From the NCBI RefSeq assembly GCF_050433125.1, contig NZ_JBNPXV010000012.1, positions 1 through 64,000 on the forward strand: a stretch of DNA of 64,000 nt. Direction: 5' to 3'. The notes under the pieces are model-generated. The model saw only the letters and a program-made list of their open reading frames with translations, was not told the DNA's origin and did not search any database. The stretch comes from Roseimarinus sediminis. Its GTDB lineage: Bacteria; Bacteroidota; Bacteroidia; Bacteroidales; Prolixibacteraceae. A program made the position numbers and the translations under genes. Shown one piece after another: positions 51,986-61,043 of the stretch. Position 1 is the stretch's first letter, and every line of letters begins with the position of its first letter.

Positions 51986-52576
51986 TCATTTATCTTCCTT
52001 CAGCAGATCTTCGAAAGCAGCCTTAAACTTTTCCATTTTTGGTTGAATAACAAAGCGACAATAAGCTTCGTTTTTGTTTTTCTCATAGTAGTCGTTGTGA
52101 TAGTTTTCAGCAGGATAAAAATTACTAAGTGCTTCAACGGTGGTAACGATGGCTTGCGGATAAACTTTCTGTTCGTTTAGTTTTTCAATTAGGTGAAGGG
52201 CGGTTTGTTGTTGTTGCGGGGTGGAATAAAAAACGGCCGACCGGTATTGGGTCCCCACATCGGCCCCCTGTCTGTTGAGGCTTGTTGGATCGTGTGTGAG
52301 GAAAAACACCTCGAGTAATTTCTCGTAAGCGATTTCTTTGGGATCGAATTCAATTCTGATCACTTCGGCATGTCCTGTACGTCCGGTGCAAACTTCACGG
52401 TACGACGGATTGATGATCGTACCACCCGAATAGCCCGGTTGAACACTTTGAACTCCTTTTATCTCCTGAAAAATGGCTTCGGTGCACCAAAAGCAACCTC
52501 CGCCAAATACTGCTTCTTCGCTTTTTGCCTGCGTATTGGTCATGATCGTCAGATAGATTAATAATACTAAACGCAT
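51986..52576 (-). CDS. msrA: Peptide methionine sulfoxide reductase A
   Basis: 196 residues from the ATG at 52576; a further in-frame ATG at 52645 would begin right at the AMMECR1 stop and add polar residues ahead of the hydrophobic start. The sequence MRLVLLIYLTIMTNTQAKSEEAVFGGGCFWCTEAIF suggests a signal peptide, so the enzyme may be periplasmic. Catalytic Cys in GGGCFWCTE; YSGGTIINPSYREVCTGRTGHAEVI and FFLTHDPTSLNRQGADVGTQYRS are typical. It reduces the S-form of methionine sulfoxide in proteins. Monocistronic end of the 53.9-52.0 kb minus-strand run. Confidence 0.95.
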   Translation of the reverse strand: MRLVLLIYLTIMTNTQAKSEEAVFGGGCFWCTEAIFQEIKGVQSVQPGYSGGTIINPSYREVCTGRTGHAEVIRIEFDPKEIAYEKLLEVFFLTHDPTSLNRQGADVGTQYRSAVFYSTPQQQQTALHLIEKLNEQKVYPQAIVTTVEALSNFYPAENYHNDYYEKNKNEAYCRFVIQPKMEKFKAAFEDLLKEDK

Positions 52577-52645
52577 GTTTTTGCTTGTGTTAATCTGTGT
52601 GGGAATAAACAAAGTGAAAGCGCTTTGGTTTATCCGGGGGTGCAT

Positions 52646-53224
52646 TCACTTTACAATCAGTACTTCGTAACGGAACAATTCGGCATCTCTCCAGCCATTG
52701 TAGCCCAGCCCGGCTTTATTTTTACTGCAAAAACCCACAAATTCTTCACGGGTCCAAGCTGTTTTTTGGGCAACCTGAGGCAGAAAGGTTCCCGACTGCT
52801 GCCCCTTGCGGATGTAAATGCCGTGTTTTCCGATTTCTATTTGTTCAATGGATGTAATTCTTTCCAGCGGAGAAAGGATGGACAACTCGAGCGACAAATC
52901 GTTTATTTCGTCTGCGCTTATCGGATCAAAACGGTAGTCGTTGAGGGCTGCAGCGCGGGCAAGGTCGGATATGTTGACATAGAGGGGTTTTTCAGAAGTA
53001 AAATTTCCAATACAAGCCCTTAGCGTTTTGTGATTGTAGATGGATACAAAAGCACCTGTTTTTTGTTTGAGTACTGTACTTATTTCCTTGCTATTGATTG
53101 CAAAGCTTTCATCTTTATTAAACAACCTGCACAGGGTATTAAAAGCAAGGCCGAGCAATATACGCCGATCGGATTCACTTAGTTCGAAATGCTGCATCTC
53201 CTCGTATTTTTCAGGGAGCTTCAA
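52646..53224 (-). CDS. AMMECR1-domain protein
   Basis: 192 residues, the normal length. Core signature FVSIYNHKTLRACIGNFTSEKPLYVNI near 54-80 contains the LRGCIG-like motif (here LRACIG), and FLPQVAQKTAWTREEFVGFCSKNKAGL near 143-169. AMMECR1 (AmmeMemoRadiSam system protein A) often occurs with Memo-family and radical SAM proteins; neither neighbour is present here. The role is unknown, possibly RNA or nucleotide binding. It follows the cytidylate-kinase-like gene by 22 bp, so the two are probably co-transcribed. Confidence 0.88.
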   Translation of the reverse strand: MKLPEKYEEMQHFELSESDRRILLGLAFNTLCRLFNKDESFAINSKEISTVLKQKTGAFVSIYNHKTLRACIGNFTSEKPLYVNISDLARAAALNDYRFDPISADEINDLSLELSILSPLERITSIEQIEIGKHGIYIRKGQQSGTFLPQVAQKTAWTREEFVGFCSKNKAGLGYNGWRDAELFRYEVLIVK

Positions 53225-53246
53225 CGTATTGCATGAAGCTTATCTT

Positions 53247-53933
53247 TTAAATGAGCTTTTTCAGTTTCATTGCCTCAATAATGAGTGCAATAATTTCATC
53301 ATTGCTGAAACATTCCTGATTGATAATCAGATCGAAATATTCATCCTTGTTTTTATTCCCCCTGATTGATTTTCTAAAATTAGTTCTGTCTTTTTCCGTT
53401 TGTACAATACATTGTACCGCTTTTTCGCGGGTGTAGTTTTTATTTTGCATTACCTTCTTGATGCGCCATTCAAGCGGGGCCTCCACCCGAATATGTATGG
53501 CCCGGTTGATGTCGGAACAGATTGAATTGGCACCCCGGCCTACAAAAACTTTGTGACCGTCGATAGCAAATTGTCTGATCACCTTTATTACCGTATTGCG
53601 CATTTTGCGCTCAAGGTGATAATCTTTCGACAAAAAAGCTTCCAAAACATCTTCAAACACTGAGCGGTCGGGCACCTTGAAAACCGTTTTGATTTTTTTA
53701 GGTTGTAATTTTAACTTGCCGGCCGATTCATGAAGCACTTCCTTGCTGATCATACTCCAATGCGTATTCCGGTCGAGTTCACTTAGTTCCTCAGCCAGTT
53801 TGCGTGCCATGCGTCGTACCGAACAGCCTGCAGCTCTCGAGATGCTTATTACCGGCCCCGGCTCTGTTTTTACTTCATGAAGATGAAGGTCGTCGAGCCT
53901 TTTTGACATGTAATCGTGAAAAATATCCTTCAT
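53247..53933 (-). CDS. Cytidylate-kinase-like protein
   Basis: 228 residues. Resembles the Cytidylate_kin2 family: GPVISISRAAGCSVRRMARKLAEEL near 26-50 replaces the family P-loop phrase ISREYGSGGREIA, and FVGRGANSICSDINRAIHIRVEAPLEWRI near 133 corresponds to the GRGANxIL motif. Family members are of uncertain substrate, being distant relatives of CMP kinase. The altered P-loop (GCSVR rather than GSGGR) leaves activity open. It starts the operon leading to AMMECR1. Confidence 0.8.
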   Translation of the reverse strand: MKDIFHDYMSKRLDDLHLHEVKTEPGPVISISRAAGCSVRRMARKLAEELSELDRNTHWSMISKEVLHESAGKLKLQPKKIKTVFKVPDRSVFEDVLEAFLSKDYHLERKMRNTVIKVIRQFAIDGHKVFVGRGANSICSDINRAIHIRVEAPLEWRIKKVMQNKNYTREKAVQCIVQTEKDRTNFRKSIRGNKNKDEYFDLIINQECFSNDEIIALIIEAMKLKKLI

Positions 53934-53999
53934 GTTCTTAGTATCAATGATTAAATGCTTAATTCATACTTGCGATTCAGCAATAATTTACGAAACATT

Positions 54000-54247
54000 T
54001 TGTTAGCTTACACGATAAACAGCTAAATTTTTTACCCGATGCACCAGCCGTAGCTTAGAGGCCTTACTGTTAAGTGAGATTCTTCCAAATTTTAGAAACA
54101 AGTGATGAACCTTTTAATGCGTGTCTTGTTTTTTAGTAAGTTCGTTTCAAACGAGTTTCTTACGGATCTATTTCACAATAGATATATAAACCATTTAATT
54201 AGGTTTTTGGGGTTAAATGCCGTCTGTTTATTCAGGCGGCTTTTTTT
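54000..54247 (+). ncRNA. Possible small transcript ending in a terminator
   Basis: A leaderless, ORF-poor 250-bp stretch upstream of the helicase contains a hairpin near 54138-54167 (GTAAG/CTTAC closing, with complementary CGTTT/ACGAG blocks) and ends in a good intrinsic terminator. It could be a small RNA or an attenuated leader of the helicase. No promoter consensus with both boxes was found, so this is tentative. Confidence 0.25.
54219..54247 (+). terminator. Intrinsic terminator upstream of the helicase gene
   Basis: GCCGTCTG (54219-54226) pairs with CAGGCGGC (54233-54240, one G-T) around a 6-nt loop and is followed by seven T. Confidence 0.8.
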
Positions 54248-54674
54248 GTGTCTTTGTCTGATAAAAGCTAAAGGTGACAGCCAAGATTCGTCCCATGGAA
54301 TTTTTTCAAATTTTTTTTAAGTCCTGCACCCTGCACTTGGAGGCAGACAGTAGCTGATTTTGATGGAATAAATCTACCGGAATGACTTCATCAAATGTAA
54401 TAAAGCAGGCCAATTGCCTTTCCATTTACTTAACATTGACAGGTTTATTGCTTAAAGTGCAGCATCGTGTTATTTTTATCTTACTTTTGCGCCCGCTATT
54501 CAAATTGTCGGATAGCAATTTTTTTTCAGTCACTGTTGATCAACACCTTTTTAGGTTGAATTGCAAGTAGTTTACCGGAAGCGTCCGGTTTGGGGACAGT
54601 GGCAGGAGTTTATTAACCGGGTTGACCTGTATTGATGGTGAAGATTGAACGGGAAGGCCTAAAAAAGAAAGAAC
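54248..54674 (+). promoter_or_regulatory. Helicase promoter and ~180-nt leader
   Basis: TACTTTTG at 54482-54489 matches TAnnTTTG; transcription near 54497 would give a ~180-nt 5' leader containing hairpin ACCGGA-agcg-TCCGGT (54574-54589). No -33 TTTG at the right distance. Long leaders of this kind precede many cold-responsive DEAD-box helicase genes; regulation is inferred. The rest of the gap shows no gene. Confidence 0.45.
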
Positions 54675-56354
54675 ATGTTATTTTCAGAAATGGGCCTTTC
54701 GTCGGCGATCCTTAAAGGGATTACCGATCTTGGCTTTGTATCACCCACTCCGATTCAGGAGAAAGTAATTCCCCTTTTACAAAAGGAAAAACGAGATGTA
54801 ATCGGACTGGCACAAACCGGTACCGGAAAAACAGCGGCTTTTGGGTTGCCCGCATTGGGTACCATCGATTTGCAGCAACAACATCCCCAGTTATTGATTT
54901 TAAGTCCAACCCGTGAACTTTGTCTTCAAATTACCCGCGATCTTGAGAATTTCAGCAAGTACATCGATGGATTGAAAATAGTTGCTGTTTATGGTGGTGC
55001 TCCCATCGATAAACAAATTGGTGCCTTAAAACGTGGTGCCCATGTGGTGGTTGCCACCCCGGGACGTATTCACGACCTGGTGCGGCGCAAACGGGTTGAT
55101 CTGGCTCAGGTCGAAACCCTGGTGCTCGACGAAGCCGACGAGATGCTTAAAATGGGTTTCCGCGAAGATGTTGATGCTATTCTGGCACAAACTCCTTCAG
55201 AGAAAACCACCTTGCTTTTTTCAGCAACCATGAGTCCCGAAATTGCAACCATCGGTAGAACCTACATGAACAAACCGGTCGAAATTACCATTGGTGAGAA
55301 AAACGCAAGTGCCGAAAATGTAAAGCACATTTATCACATGGTGCATGCACGCGATCGTTATATTGCATTGAAGCGGGTGGTCGATTATTACCCCAACATA
55401 TATGGAATTATTTTCTGTCGTACCCGGATTGAGACAAAGGATGTAGCTGCCAAGCTGATGAGCGATGGCTACAATGCCGAGGCATTGCATGGCGACCTGA
55501 CGCAAAGTCAGCGCGATTATGTGATGCAGAAATTCAGAGAGCGAAATTTGAGTCTTTTGGTTGCAACCGATGTGGCTGCCCGCGGACTTGATGTAACCGA
55601 CCTGACCCACGTCATCAATTATAACCTTCCGGATGATACCGAAAACTATACCCACCGCTCGGGACGCACAGGCAGGGCAGGAAAAGAAGGTATGGCCGTT
55701 TCGATCATCAACATGAAGGAGCAGGGAAAACTACGTCAGATTGAAAAGGTAATCCGTAAAAAGTTCGATCGCAAACCAGTGCCTGCAGGTGCCGAAATTT
55801 GTGAACGCCAGCTTTTTAGAATGGTCGAAAAGGTGCATCAGTCAGAGGTTAATCACCAGCAAATTGATCCCTACATGGATAAGGTGTATGAAATGCTGGG
55901 TGACCTTTCACGGGAAGAAGTGATCAAGCGTTTTGTATCGATCGAGTTCAACCGTTTTCTCGATTATTATAAAAATGCTCCCGATTTGAACATCGATGTG
56001 AAAAAGGAAAAGGAAGCATCGGGAGATAAAGGAACCCGGAGATCAACCAGGGGCAAAAGCATGTCGCGCATCATTTTTAACGTTGGTAAAGGCAAAGGTT
56101 TAAGCAAGAAAGACGTGATTGAGCTCATGGTACAATCGTCGGGCCGCAAGGACATTGAAATCGGTCAGATTGAAATTTTCAAGCGGGCCTCATCTGTCGA
56201 GGTCGACAGCCAGTTTTCGCGCAAGCTGATTGCCGAGCTGAACCGTCGTAACTTCAAAGGAGTTAACATTGAAGCGGAAGAAAACTATGAATTTGCCGGA
56301 AACGACATGCGCGACCGGAACAAAGGCCCGAGAGGCAAAAGAAGAAGATCATAA
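54675..56354 (+). CDS. DEAD-box RNA helicase with DbpA-type RNA-binding domain
   Basis: 559 residues. Q motif GFVSPTPIQEKVIP near 16-29, motif I AQTGTGKTAAFG near 44, Ia PTRELCLQ near 77, II VLDEADEML near 152, III SAT near 183, VI HRSGRTGRAG near 326, so a complete ATPase core. The C-terminus holds a DbpA-like RNA-binding fold (MSRIIFNVGKGKGLSKKDVIELM near 455 and DIEIGQIEIFKRASSVEVD) followed by a basic tail. DeaD/CsdA/DbpA-type helicases remodel rRNA and mRNA, notably in ribosome assembly and cold adaptation. Monocistronic with long leader and strong terminator. Confidence 0.95.
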   Translation: MLFSEMGLSSAILKGITDLGFVSPTPIQEKVIPLLQKEKRDVIGLAQTGTGKTAAFGLPALGTIDLQQQHPQLLILSPTRELCLQITRDLENFSKYIDGLKIVAVYGGAPIDKQIGALKRGAHVVVATPGRIHDLVRRKRVDLAQVETLVLDEADEMLKMGFREDVDAILAQTPSEKTTLLFSATMSPEIATIGRTYMNKPVEITIGEKNASAENVKHIYHMVHARDRYIALKRVVDYYPNIYGIIFCRTRIETKDVAAKLMSDGYNAEALHGDLTQSQRDYVMQKFRERNLSLLVATDVAARGLDVTDLTHVINYNLPDDTENYTHRSGRTGRAGKEGMAVSIINMKEQGKLRQIEKVIRKKFDRKPVPAGAEICERQLFRMVEKVHQSEVNHQQIDPYMDKVYEMLGDLSREEVIKRFVSIEFNRFLDYYKNAPDLNIDVKKEKEASGDKGTRRSTRGKSMSRIIFNVGKGKGLSKKDVIELMVQSSGRKDIEIGQIEIFKRASSVEVDSQFSRKLIAELNRRNFKGVNIEAEENYEFAGNDMRDRNKGPRGKRRRS

Positions 56355-56387
56355 GCCGGCGAAACTTTTTCGCAGCACAATAAAAGC

Positions 56388-56434
56388 AAACCAGGCAATG
56401 CAGTCGATGAAAATTGGCTGGCATTGCCTGGTTT
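56388..56434 (+). terminator. Helicase-gene terminator
   Basis: Perfect 14-bp stem AAACCAGGCAATGC (56388-56401) / GCATTGCCTGGTTT (56421-56434), 19-nt loop. Confidence 0.8.
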
Positions 56435-56456
56435 CACTTTGAAAGGTACTAAACTA

Positions 56457-56502
56457 AAAAAAGTCTAAACTACTTATTAATATAAGCAATTTAGACTTTT
56501 TA
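56457..56502 (-). terminator. Terminator of the tRNA operon
   Basis: AAGTCTAAA (56461-56469) pairs with TTTAGACTT (56490-56498), flanked by A-run and T-run so that it is bidirectional; on the minus strand it ends the tRNA-Ser/Pro transcript just after tRNA-Pro. Confidence 0.75.
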
Positions 56503-56506
56503 CTTG

Positions 56507-56581
56507 TCGGGGCACCAGGATTCGAACCTGGGACCCCCTGGTCCCAAACCAGGTACACTACCGGACTGTGCTATACCCCGA
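56507..56581 (-). tRNA. tRNA-Pro (anticodon TGG)
   Basis: 75 nt. Acceptor stem TCGGGGT/GCCCCGA, D-arm with GCAC/GTGT, anticodon stem CCTGG/CCAGG with loop TTTGGGA giving anticodon TGG, T-arm CCAGG-TTCGAAT-CCTGG. CCA not encoded. Second in a two-tRNA operon after tRNA-Ser. Confidence 0.95.
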
Positions 56582-56591
56582 AAATTATTTT

Positions 56592-56686
<95 letters not shown>

Positions 56687-56772
56687 ATGATGGCGTGTTT
56701 ACCAAAATTATTCTCCTTTCAAAAAATTTTGAACGCCTTCAACAGGGTCTGTAGCCCTTTTGAATGTGCGTG

Positions 56773-56803
56773 CAAATATAAATCGTTTCCCCTCTTTTGC
56801 AAA
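56773..56803 (-). promoter_or_regulatory. Promoter of the tRNA-Ser/tRNA-Pro operon
   Basis: On the minus strand TTTG (56800-56803) - 19 bp - TATATTTG (56773-56780), an exact match to the Bacteroidota sigma-ABfr consensus. Transcription would start near 56766, about 80 nt before tRNA-Ser. Confidence 0.8.
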
Positions 56804-57321
56804 AGAAAATCTTAAAAAAAACAGAAAAAATAAACAATGCCACCTAACTTATTGATAAACAAAACTTAATACTATTTTTATCAAGTCTTCAAAATAGCTG
56901 CAATTGAATAAATATTAACAAGCGTCTTAACCTTTTGAAAATGGAAGGGTTACCGTCATCCATCTGAAATTGATTGCTGAAAGCCGCGATATTCCTTGCA
57001 TTTGTGCTTAGTCAAGTGTAAATTTGATCCATAATTATTGAACGTTCATTGCATAAAAGATAAAGCTTAAACCGCATTATTTTCCTGAACTTGGTAAACT
57101 CAACATACGATTCGCACCGAGTAAGCTTTTGGATGTAATGACAGGCCTTGTATTCCACAGTTGTGGAAGAGTAGTTCGCTACCATTGGAAGTCAGAGCAT
57201 CCAGGCACTCAAATCCTGAATTTTCGGGGTTTTACACAATCAGGGTAATGCGGTTCTTTTTTTGCATTATTTTCCAGGTGTCTGGTAAAAGACGACGCTT
57301 TGCACTTTTCCTGAAAGTCGC
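56804..57321. other. Gene-free stretch between tRNA promoter and sensor kinase gene
   Basis: AT-rich. No gene, RNA or terminator that I can support. Short frames exist but lack coding character. Confidence 0.5.
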
Positions 57322-60300
57322 TTATGTTTGCTTGAATTTTGGAACCGTGAAATAAAAGCAGCTTCCCCGATTGAGCCGGCTGCTGACACCTATGGAACCT
57401 CCGTTTTTTTCGACAAATTCCTTACAAATAATTAAACCCAAACCTGTTCCTTTTTCACCTTCGGTTCCCGGTCGGGAAGTACTTTGATCGATGCGAAACA
57501 GCGAATTCATCAGATCGGGTGGAATCCCGGTGCCGGTATCACTGACTTCAACTTTCAGCATTTGCTTTTCTTCCTTCACCGAAATACTGATTTTACCCCC
57601 TTTAGGAGTGAATTTGATGGCATTGTTGATCAGGTTTCTGAGTACTGTTGCGATCATGTTGGAATCAGCAAATGCAATACGCGAAGCTGTGCTGTGTCTT
57701 TCGATGCGGATATCTTTTTTGGAAAAATTCTGCTCCAGTAACTGTATGGCATTATCGATTAATTGGTTGAGATCGATTTTTTCAGGTGTGTAGGCAATTC
57801 GTTTGGATTGTGTGCTTGCCCAGGTAAGTAAATTGTCGAGCAACGAATAGGTAACCTTCGATGATTTTGACAATTCTTTTAAATACAGCTGTACTTCTTC
57901 CGAGGGATGATTTGTCAATGTATTTTCCAATAAGCCGGTCATTCCCAGAATCGACTGAAAAGGATTCTTTAAATCGTGGGCAATGATTGAAAAAAACTTG
58001 TCTTTTGTAGAATTGAGTTCCTGAAGCTTTTCTTTTTGCTGGTTTAATTCTTCGCTTTGCCGGCTAATCAGGGTTTGGCGAAGCACGAGCTGATCATAGC
58101 TTCTTTTCAGTTCGGCAGTACGTTCATTTACCTTTTTCTCGAGCGCGAGGTTCAATTTGTTCAATCGCACAATGCGATAATAGTAGGAAGCAATGATCAA
58201 ACCAATGAACAAAGCTGATACCATGACGATGAACCACAACTCTGCCCAGAAAGGAGGATGTACTACCATGTTGATTTCTTTGCCGGTACTATTCCAAATA
58301 CCATCATCGTTGGCAGCTTCCAGTTGAAATGTATAGCGGCCTCCCTTTAGGTTGGAATAGGTGGCAAAGTTCCGCAGTCCTGAAGTGTAGATCCATTCTT
58401 TTTGAAATGGGAGCAAACGATAACGGTATTGAACGCCCAAAGGGTTGTTGTAACTAAAAGCTATAAACTCGATGGTAAGCATGCGGTGTTGGTACGAAAG
58501 GTCGATCTTGTCCAATTCATTCAACGAAGCTGGCAATACCACCAGTCCGTCCAACTCCTGATTCACCTCAACCGTTCTGCCGAAAATTTTAAGCTTTGTA
58601 AAGGCCAGTCGGGGAGGAATTTCATCAGGTAATATGTTTTCAGGAACAAAGCGGTTATAGCCCCAGTCACCTCCAAAATACATTACCCCGTTTTTGTTTT
58701 TTAAATAAGCATTTTGGCGAAACAGTTTACCATGCAAACCATCATCGATTGAAAATGTACTGATATTGATGGAATCAGTCTGAGCGACCAGATGGTTGAA
58801 TTTAAGCAAACCTGCTCCCGTACTGACCCAAAGGTTTTTCTGTTTGTCTTCTAGCAGACCATTAATTCGCAACGATGGCAGTCCTTCGTTAAGACCATAA
58901 CTGGTAATTTTCTCACTGGTGAGGTCAATATGATACAGGCCCTTGTTGTTTCCCACCCACAGGTTTTCTTCCGAGTCGAGCAACAGGCAACGGATGGTTG
59001 AATTAAAAAAATGGGGAAAGACCGGTTCAAAGGAATGAAGGCCGGCGTTGTATCGGAATAAGCCCTCACTGCCTGCACCGGTCCATATTTGCTGCTTCGC
59101 ATCAATGTATACCGGTTGAACCTCCTGGTCGTGAAAATAGGAGGCAATTTGCTGCCCTTTTTTGAGTACACCGAGACCATGCATGGTTCCAACCCAAACC
59201 TGGTTCAACGAATCGATCTGAATCGATTTAATGTAGTCATCGATTAAATCGCTGTTTTGGGTGTGTAGGCGCTGATTGCTTTTAGTCTTCGGATCAATCA
59301 GGTGCAGGCCTGAATTATAGGTTCCAACCCATATTTGTCCGTTTTGATCAATGGCAAGTGCTTTGACCGAACTATTCGAAAGTGAATGATAGCCAGTTAA
59401 TCCTGGCGCAAACCGTTCAAAATTATTGCTGTCATTTTCTTTGAACAGCAGACCAAAATCTTCGGTTCCGATCCACAAATTGCCCTGCTCATCCTCAGCA
59501 AAACATGTAATGTTGCTTTTCCCGGCAGATGCGTACCCCTGAACCGGGTTGAAAAATTCGAAGGGTTTTCTTTGAAGGTTGATATAATTCACTCCGCCCG
59601 AGTAAGTACCCATCCACATGGTACCCGGCTCATCGATCATTATATCGTACACCGAAGTACTCATCAGACTCGAAACAGGATGCTCCTGATAGGCTTTCCT
59701 TACAAAGTGTCCTTCATCGTATAAATAAAGTCCGCCACGGGTGCCGGCCCAAATGCTTCCCCACGGATCCCTGATGATTTTACGGACCCTTAAGGACAGG
59801 TTTTGCTCTTCCTCTACATAGAAAATACGGAAGGTATTGTCGGCTTTGTTCAGCGTTGCAATTCCATTGTTCTGGGTACCCATCCATAGGGTGTTTTCAT
59901 TAAAAGGAAAGAAACACAGAATCTGGTTTTTTTCTTCTGCAGGAAAGGAGGGATCGGTGATTTTTTCAAATTTTTTGTTGCTGAGATGGTAGTTCACCAG
60001 CCCCGATTTTTTGGTGCCCAACCACAGCTGGTCGCCATCGGGGCAAAGCGAAAGAATTTGATAGTTCTCTTCTTCGGTCGACAGGGCGCTTAGTTGGTCC
60101 TTATTAAAGTCATAAGTGAAGAGCCCGTTATTGGCGCCGATGTAAAAAAGCCCGTTGGGACCGGGTTCAATGGCATAAACACGTTCTACTTTGGGGTGTT
60201 GGAGTTGGTTTTGTTGCAGCCCGCACTGCTCAATCTGGTCGTTTTGGTAGTTGTAGCGGAACAAAGAATAGCTTCCGATCAACAGCTGACCATCGGTATT

Positions 60301-60588
60301 GCTTTTCAGAACGCTAATTTGCGGGGTTCTGGCAGCTTCTCCGGTCAACTGATCGAGCGGATACAATAGCATATCAAAACCATCGTAACGGCAAACCCCG
60401 TCGTTGGTTCCAAACCACATAAAGCCGTGTTTGTCTTTTGCAATCGCGTTGACTTTGCTGTTTGGAAGGCCATCTTCCAGAGTTAAATGCCCGATCAACA
60501 GATTGGAATAGCGATCAGCTCCTGAAAGCGTATTCGCAAGCAAGGCCAATAGCAAAACAATTAGCCGGTATTTTATACCCATAATCAA
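57322..60588 (-). CDS. Propeller-type sensor histidine kinase without receiver or HTH
   Basis: 1088 residues. Signal peptide (LIVLLLALLANTLSG), two seven-bladed Reg_prop propellers (GFMWFGTNDGVCRYDGFDM near 52, many WIGT/WVGT blades), Y_Y_Y domain (~690-770), membrane helix near 789, coiled coil (~820-860), HisKA with AHDLKNPFQSIL (His near 868) and HATPase (VLRNLINNAIKFTPKGG, DTGTGIPPDLMNS, GTGLGLIICKEF) at the C-terminus. It lacks the receiver and AraC domains of the HTCS proteins, so it must signal to a separate response regulator. None is encoded nearby. The ligand is unknown; the architecture suggests periplasmic sugar or envelope sensing. Confidence 0.93.
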   Translation of the reverse strand: MIMGIKYRLIVLLLALLANTLSGADRYSNLLIGHLTLEDGLPNSKVNAIAKDKHGFMWFGTNDGVCRYDGFDMLLYPLDQLTGEAARTPQISVLKSNTDGQLLIGSYSLFRYNYQNDQIEQCGLQQNQLQHPKVERVYAIEPGPNGLFYIGANNGLFTYDFNKDQLSALSTEEENYQILSLCPDGDQLWLGTKKSGLVNYHLSNKKFEKITDPSFPAEEKNQILCFFPFNENTLWMGTQNNGIATLNKADNTFRIFYVEEEQNLSLRVRKIIRDPWGSIWAGTRGGLYLYDEGHFVRKAYQEHPVSSLMSTSVYDIMIDEPGTMWMGTYSGGVNYINLQRKPFEFFNPVQGYASAGKSNITCFAEDEQGNLWIGTEDFGLLFKENDSNNFERFAPGLTGYHSLSNSSVKALAIDQNGQIWVGTYNSGLHLIDPKTKSNQRLHTQNSDLIDDYIKSIQIDSLNQVWVGTMHGLGVLKKGQQIASYFHDQEVQPVYIDAKQQIWTGAGSEGLFRYNAGLHSFEPVFPHFFNSTIRCLLLDSEENLWVGNNKGLYHIDLTSEKITSYGLNEGLPSLRINGLLEDKQKNLWVSTGAGLLKFNHLVAQTDSINISTFSIDDGLHGKLFRQNAYLKNKNGVMYFGGDWGYNRFVPENILPDEIPPRLAFTKLKIFGRTVEVNQELDGLVVLPASLNELDKIDLSYQHRMLTIEFIAFSYNNPLGVQYRYRLLPFQKEWIYTSGLRNFATYSNLKGGRYTFQLEAANDDGIWNSTGKEINMVVHPPFWAELWFIVMVSALFIGLIIASYYYRIVRLNKLNLALEKKVNERTAELKRSYDQLVLRQTLISRQSEELNQQKEKLQELNSTKDKFFSIIAHDLKNPFQSILGMTGLLENTLTNHPSEEVQLYLKELSKSSKVTYSLLDNLLTWASTQSKRIAYTPEKIDLNQLIDNAIQLLEQNFSKKDIRIERHSTASRIAFADSNMIATVLRNLINNAIKFTPKGGKISISVKEEKQMLKVEVSDTGTGIPPDLMNSLFRIDQSTSRPGTEGEKGTGLGLIICKEFVEKNGGSIGVSSRLNRGSCFYFTVPKFKQT

Positions 60589-60833
60589 TAAAAAATTTCC
60601 CCAATTGTGATTTCTTGAAAGTACGATAAATTTATCTCAGTGACAATGCTTTTACGATGCTTATGTAATTTTTTTCCATCAAGCAGTATCAAATCGGACT
60701 CCGCACAACTTCTGAAGGTGGAATAAGGATGGATGCAAAATTTATTAAAAGTAGCAATGTAAATTACAGTTCGGGGAAGCACATTCTACATGGGCCAGAA
60801 CAGACTGGTTTGAACGAAATCAGCCCATCGGTG
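60589..60833. other. Spacer between sensor kinase and repeat array
   Basis: No gene. Presumably holds the promoter of the sensor kinase; no consensus element stands out. A partial CTGGTTTGAAC phrase at 60804 resembles the 22-bp unit but is out of register. Confidence 0.45.
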
Positions 60834-60965
60834 AATATCAGGCTTGGTTTTACCCAAAACCTAGCTAGGTTTCACCTAAAACTAAGCTAGGTTTGACTCA
60901 AAACCTAACTAGGTTTCACTCAATATCAAGCTTGGTATTGACCAATTTCAAGCTTGGTTTTGACG
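60834..60965 (+). repeat. Six tandem 22-bp repeats with palindromic cores
   Basis: Six back-to-back 22-bp units at 60834, 60856, 60878, 60900, 60922 and 60944. General form AAwwCCTAGCTAGGTTTsACyC; unit 2 contains a perfect 16-bp palindrome (60857-60872), units 5 and 6 contain CAAGCTTG. The spacing is about two helical turns, so all cores face the same side. The array ends 78 bp before the ATG at 61044 and reads away from the sensor kinase gene. Confidence 0.9.
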
Positions 60966-61043
60966 AGATTCCTCAATACTGTTTTTTCTTCACAACAATC
61001 CACTACTTCGTCGGTTGTCTTATTAAACAGAAAACCATTTATT

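Noticed and set aside
54102..54320. 72-codon frame upstream of the helicase
   Set aside because: It runs through the intrinsic terminator at 54219-54247 and is Leu/Phe-rich noise.
57161..57355. 64-codon plus-strand frame at the end of the sensor kinase gene
   Set aside because: Overlaps the kinase stop on the opposite strand and lacks coding features.
60834..60965. CRISPR array
   Set aside because: Units are contiguous 22-mers without unique spacers, and no cas gene is present in the window.
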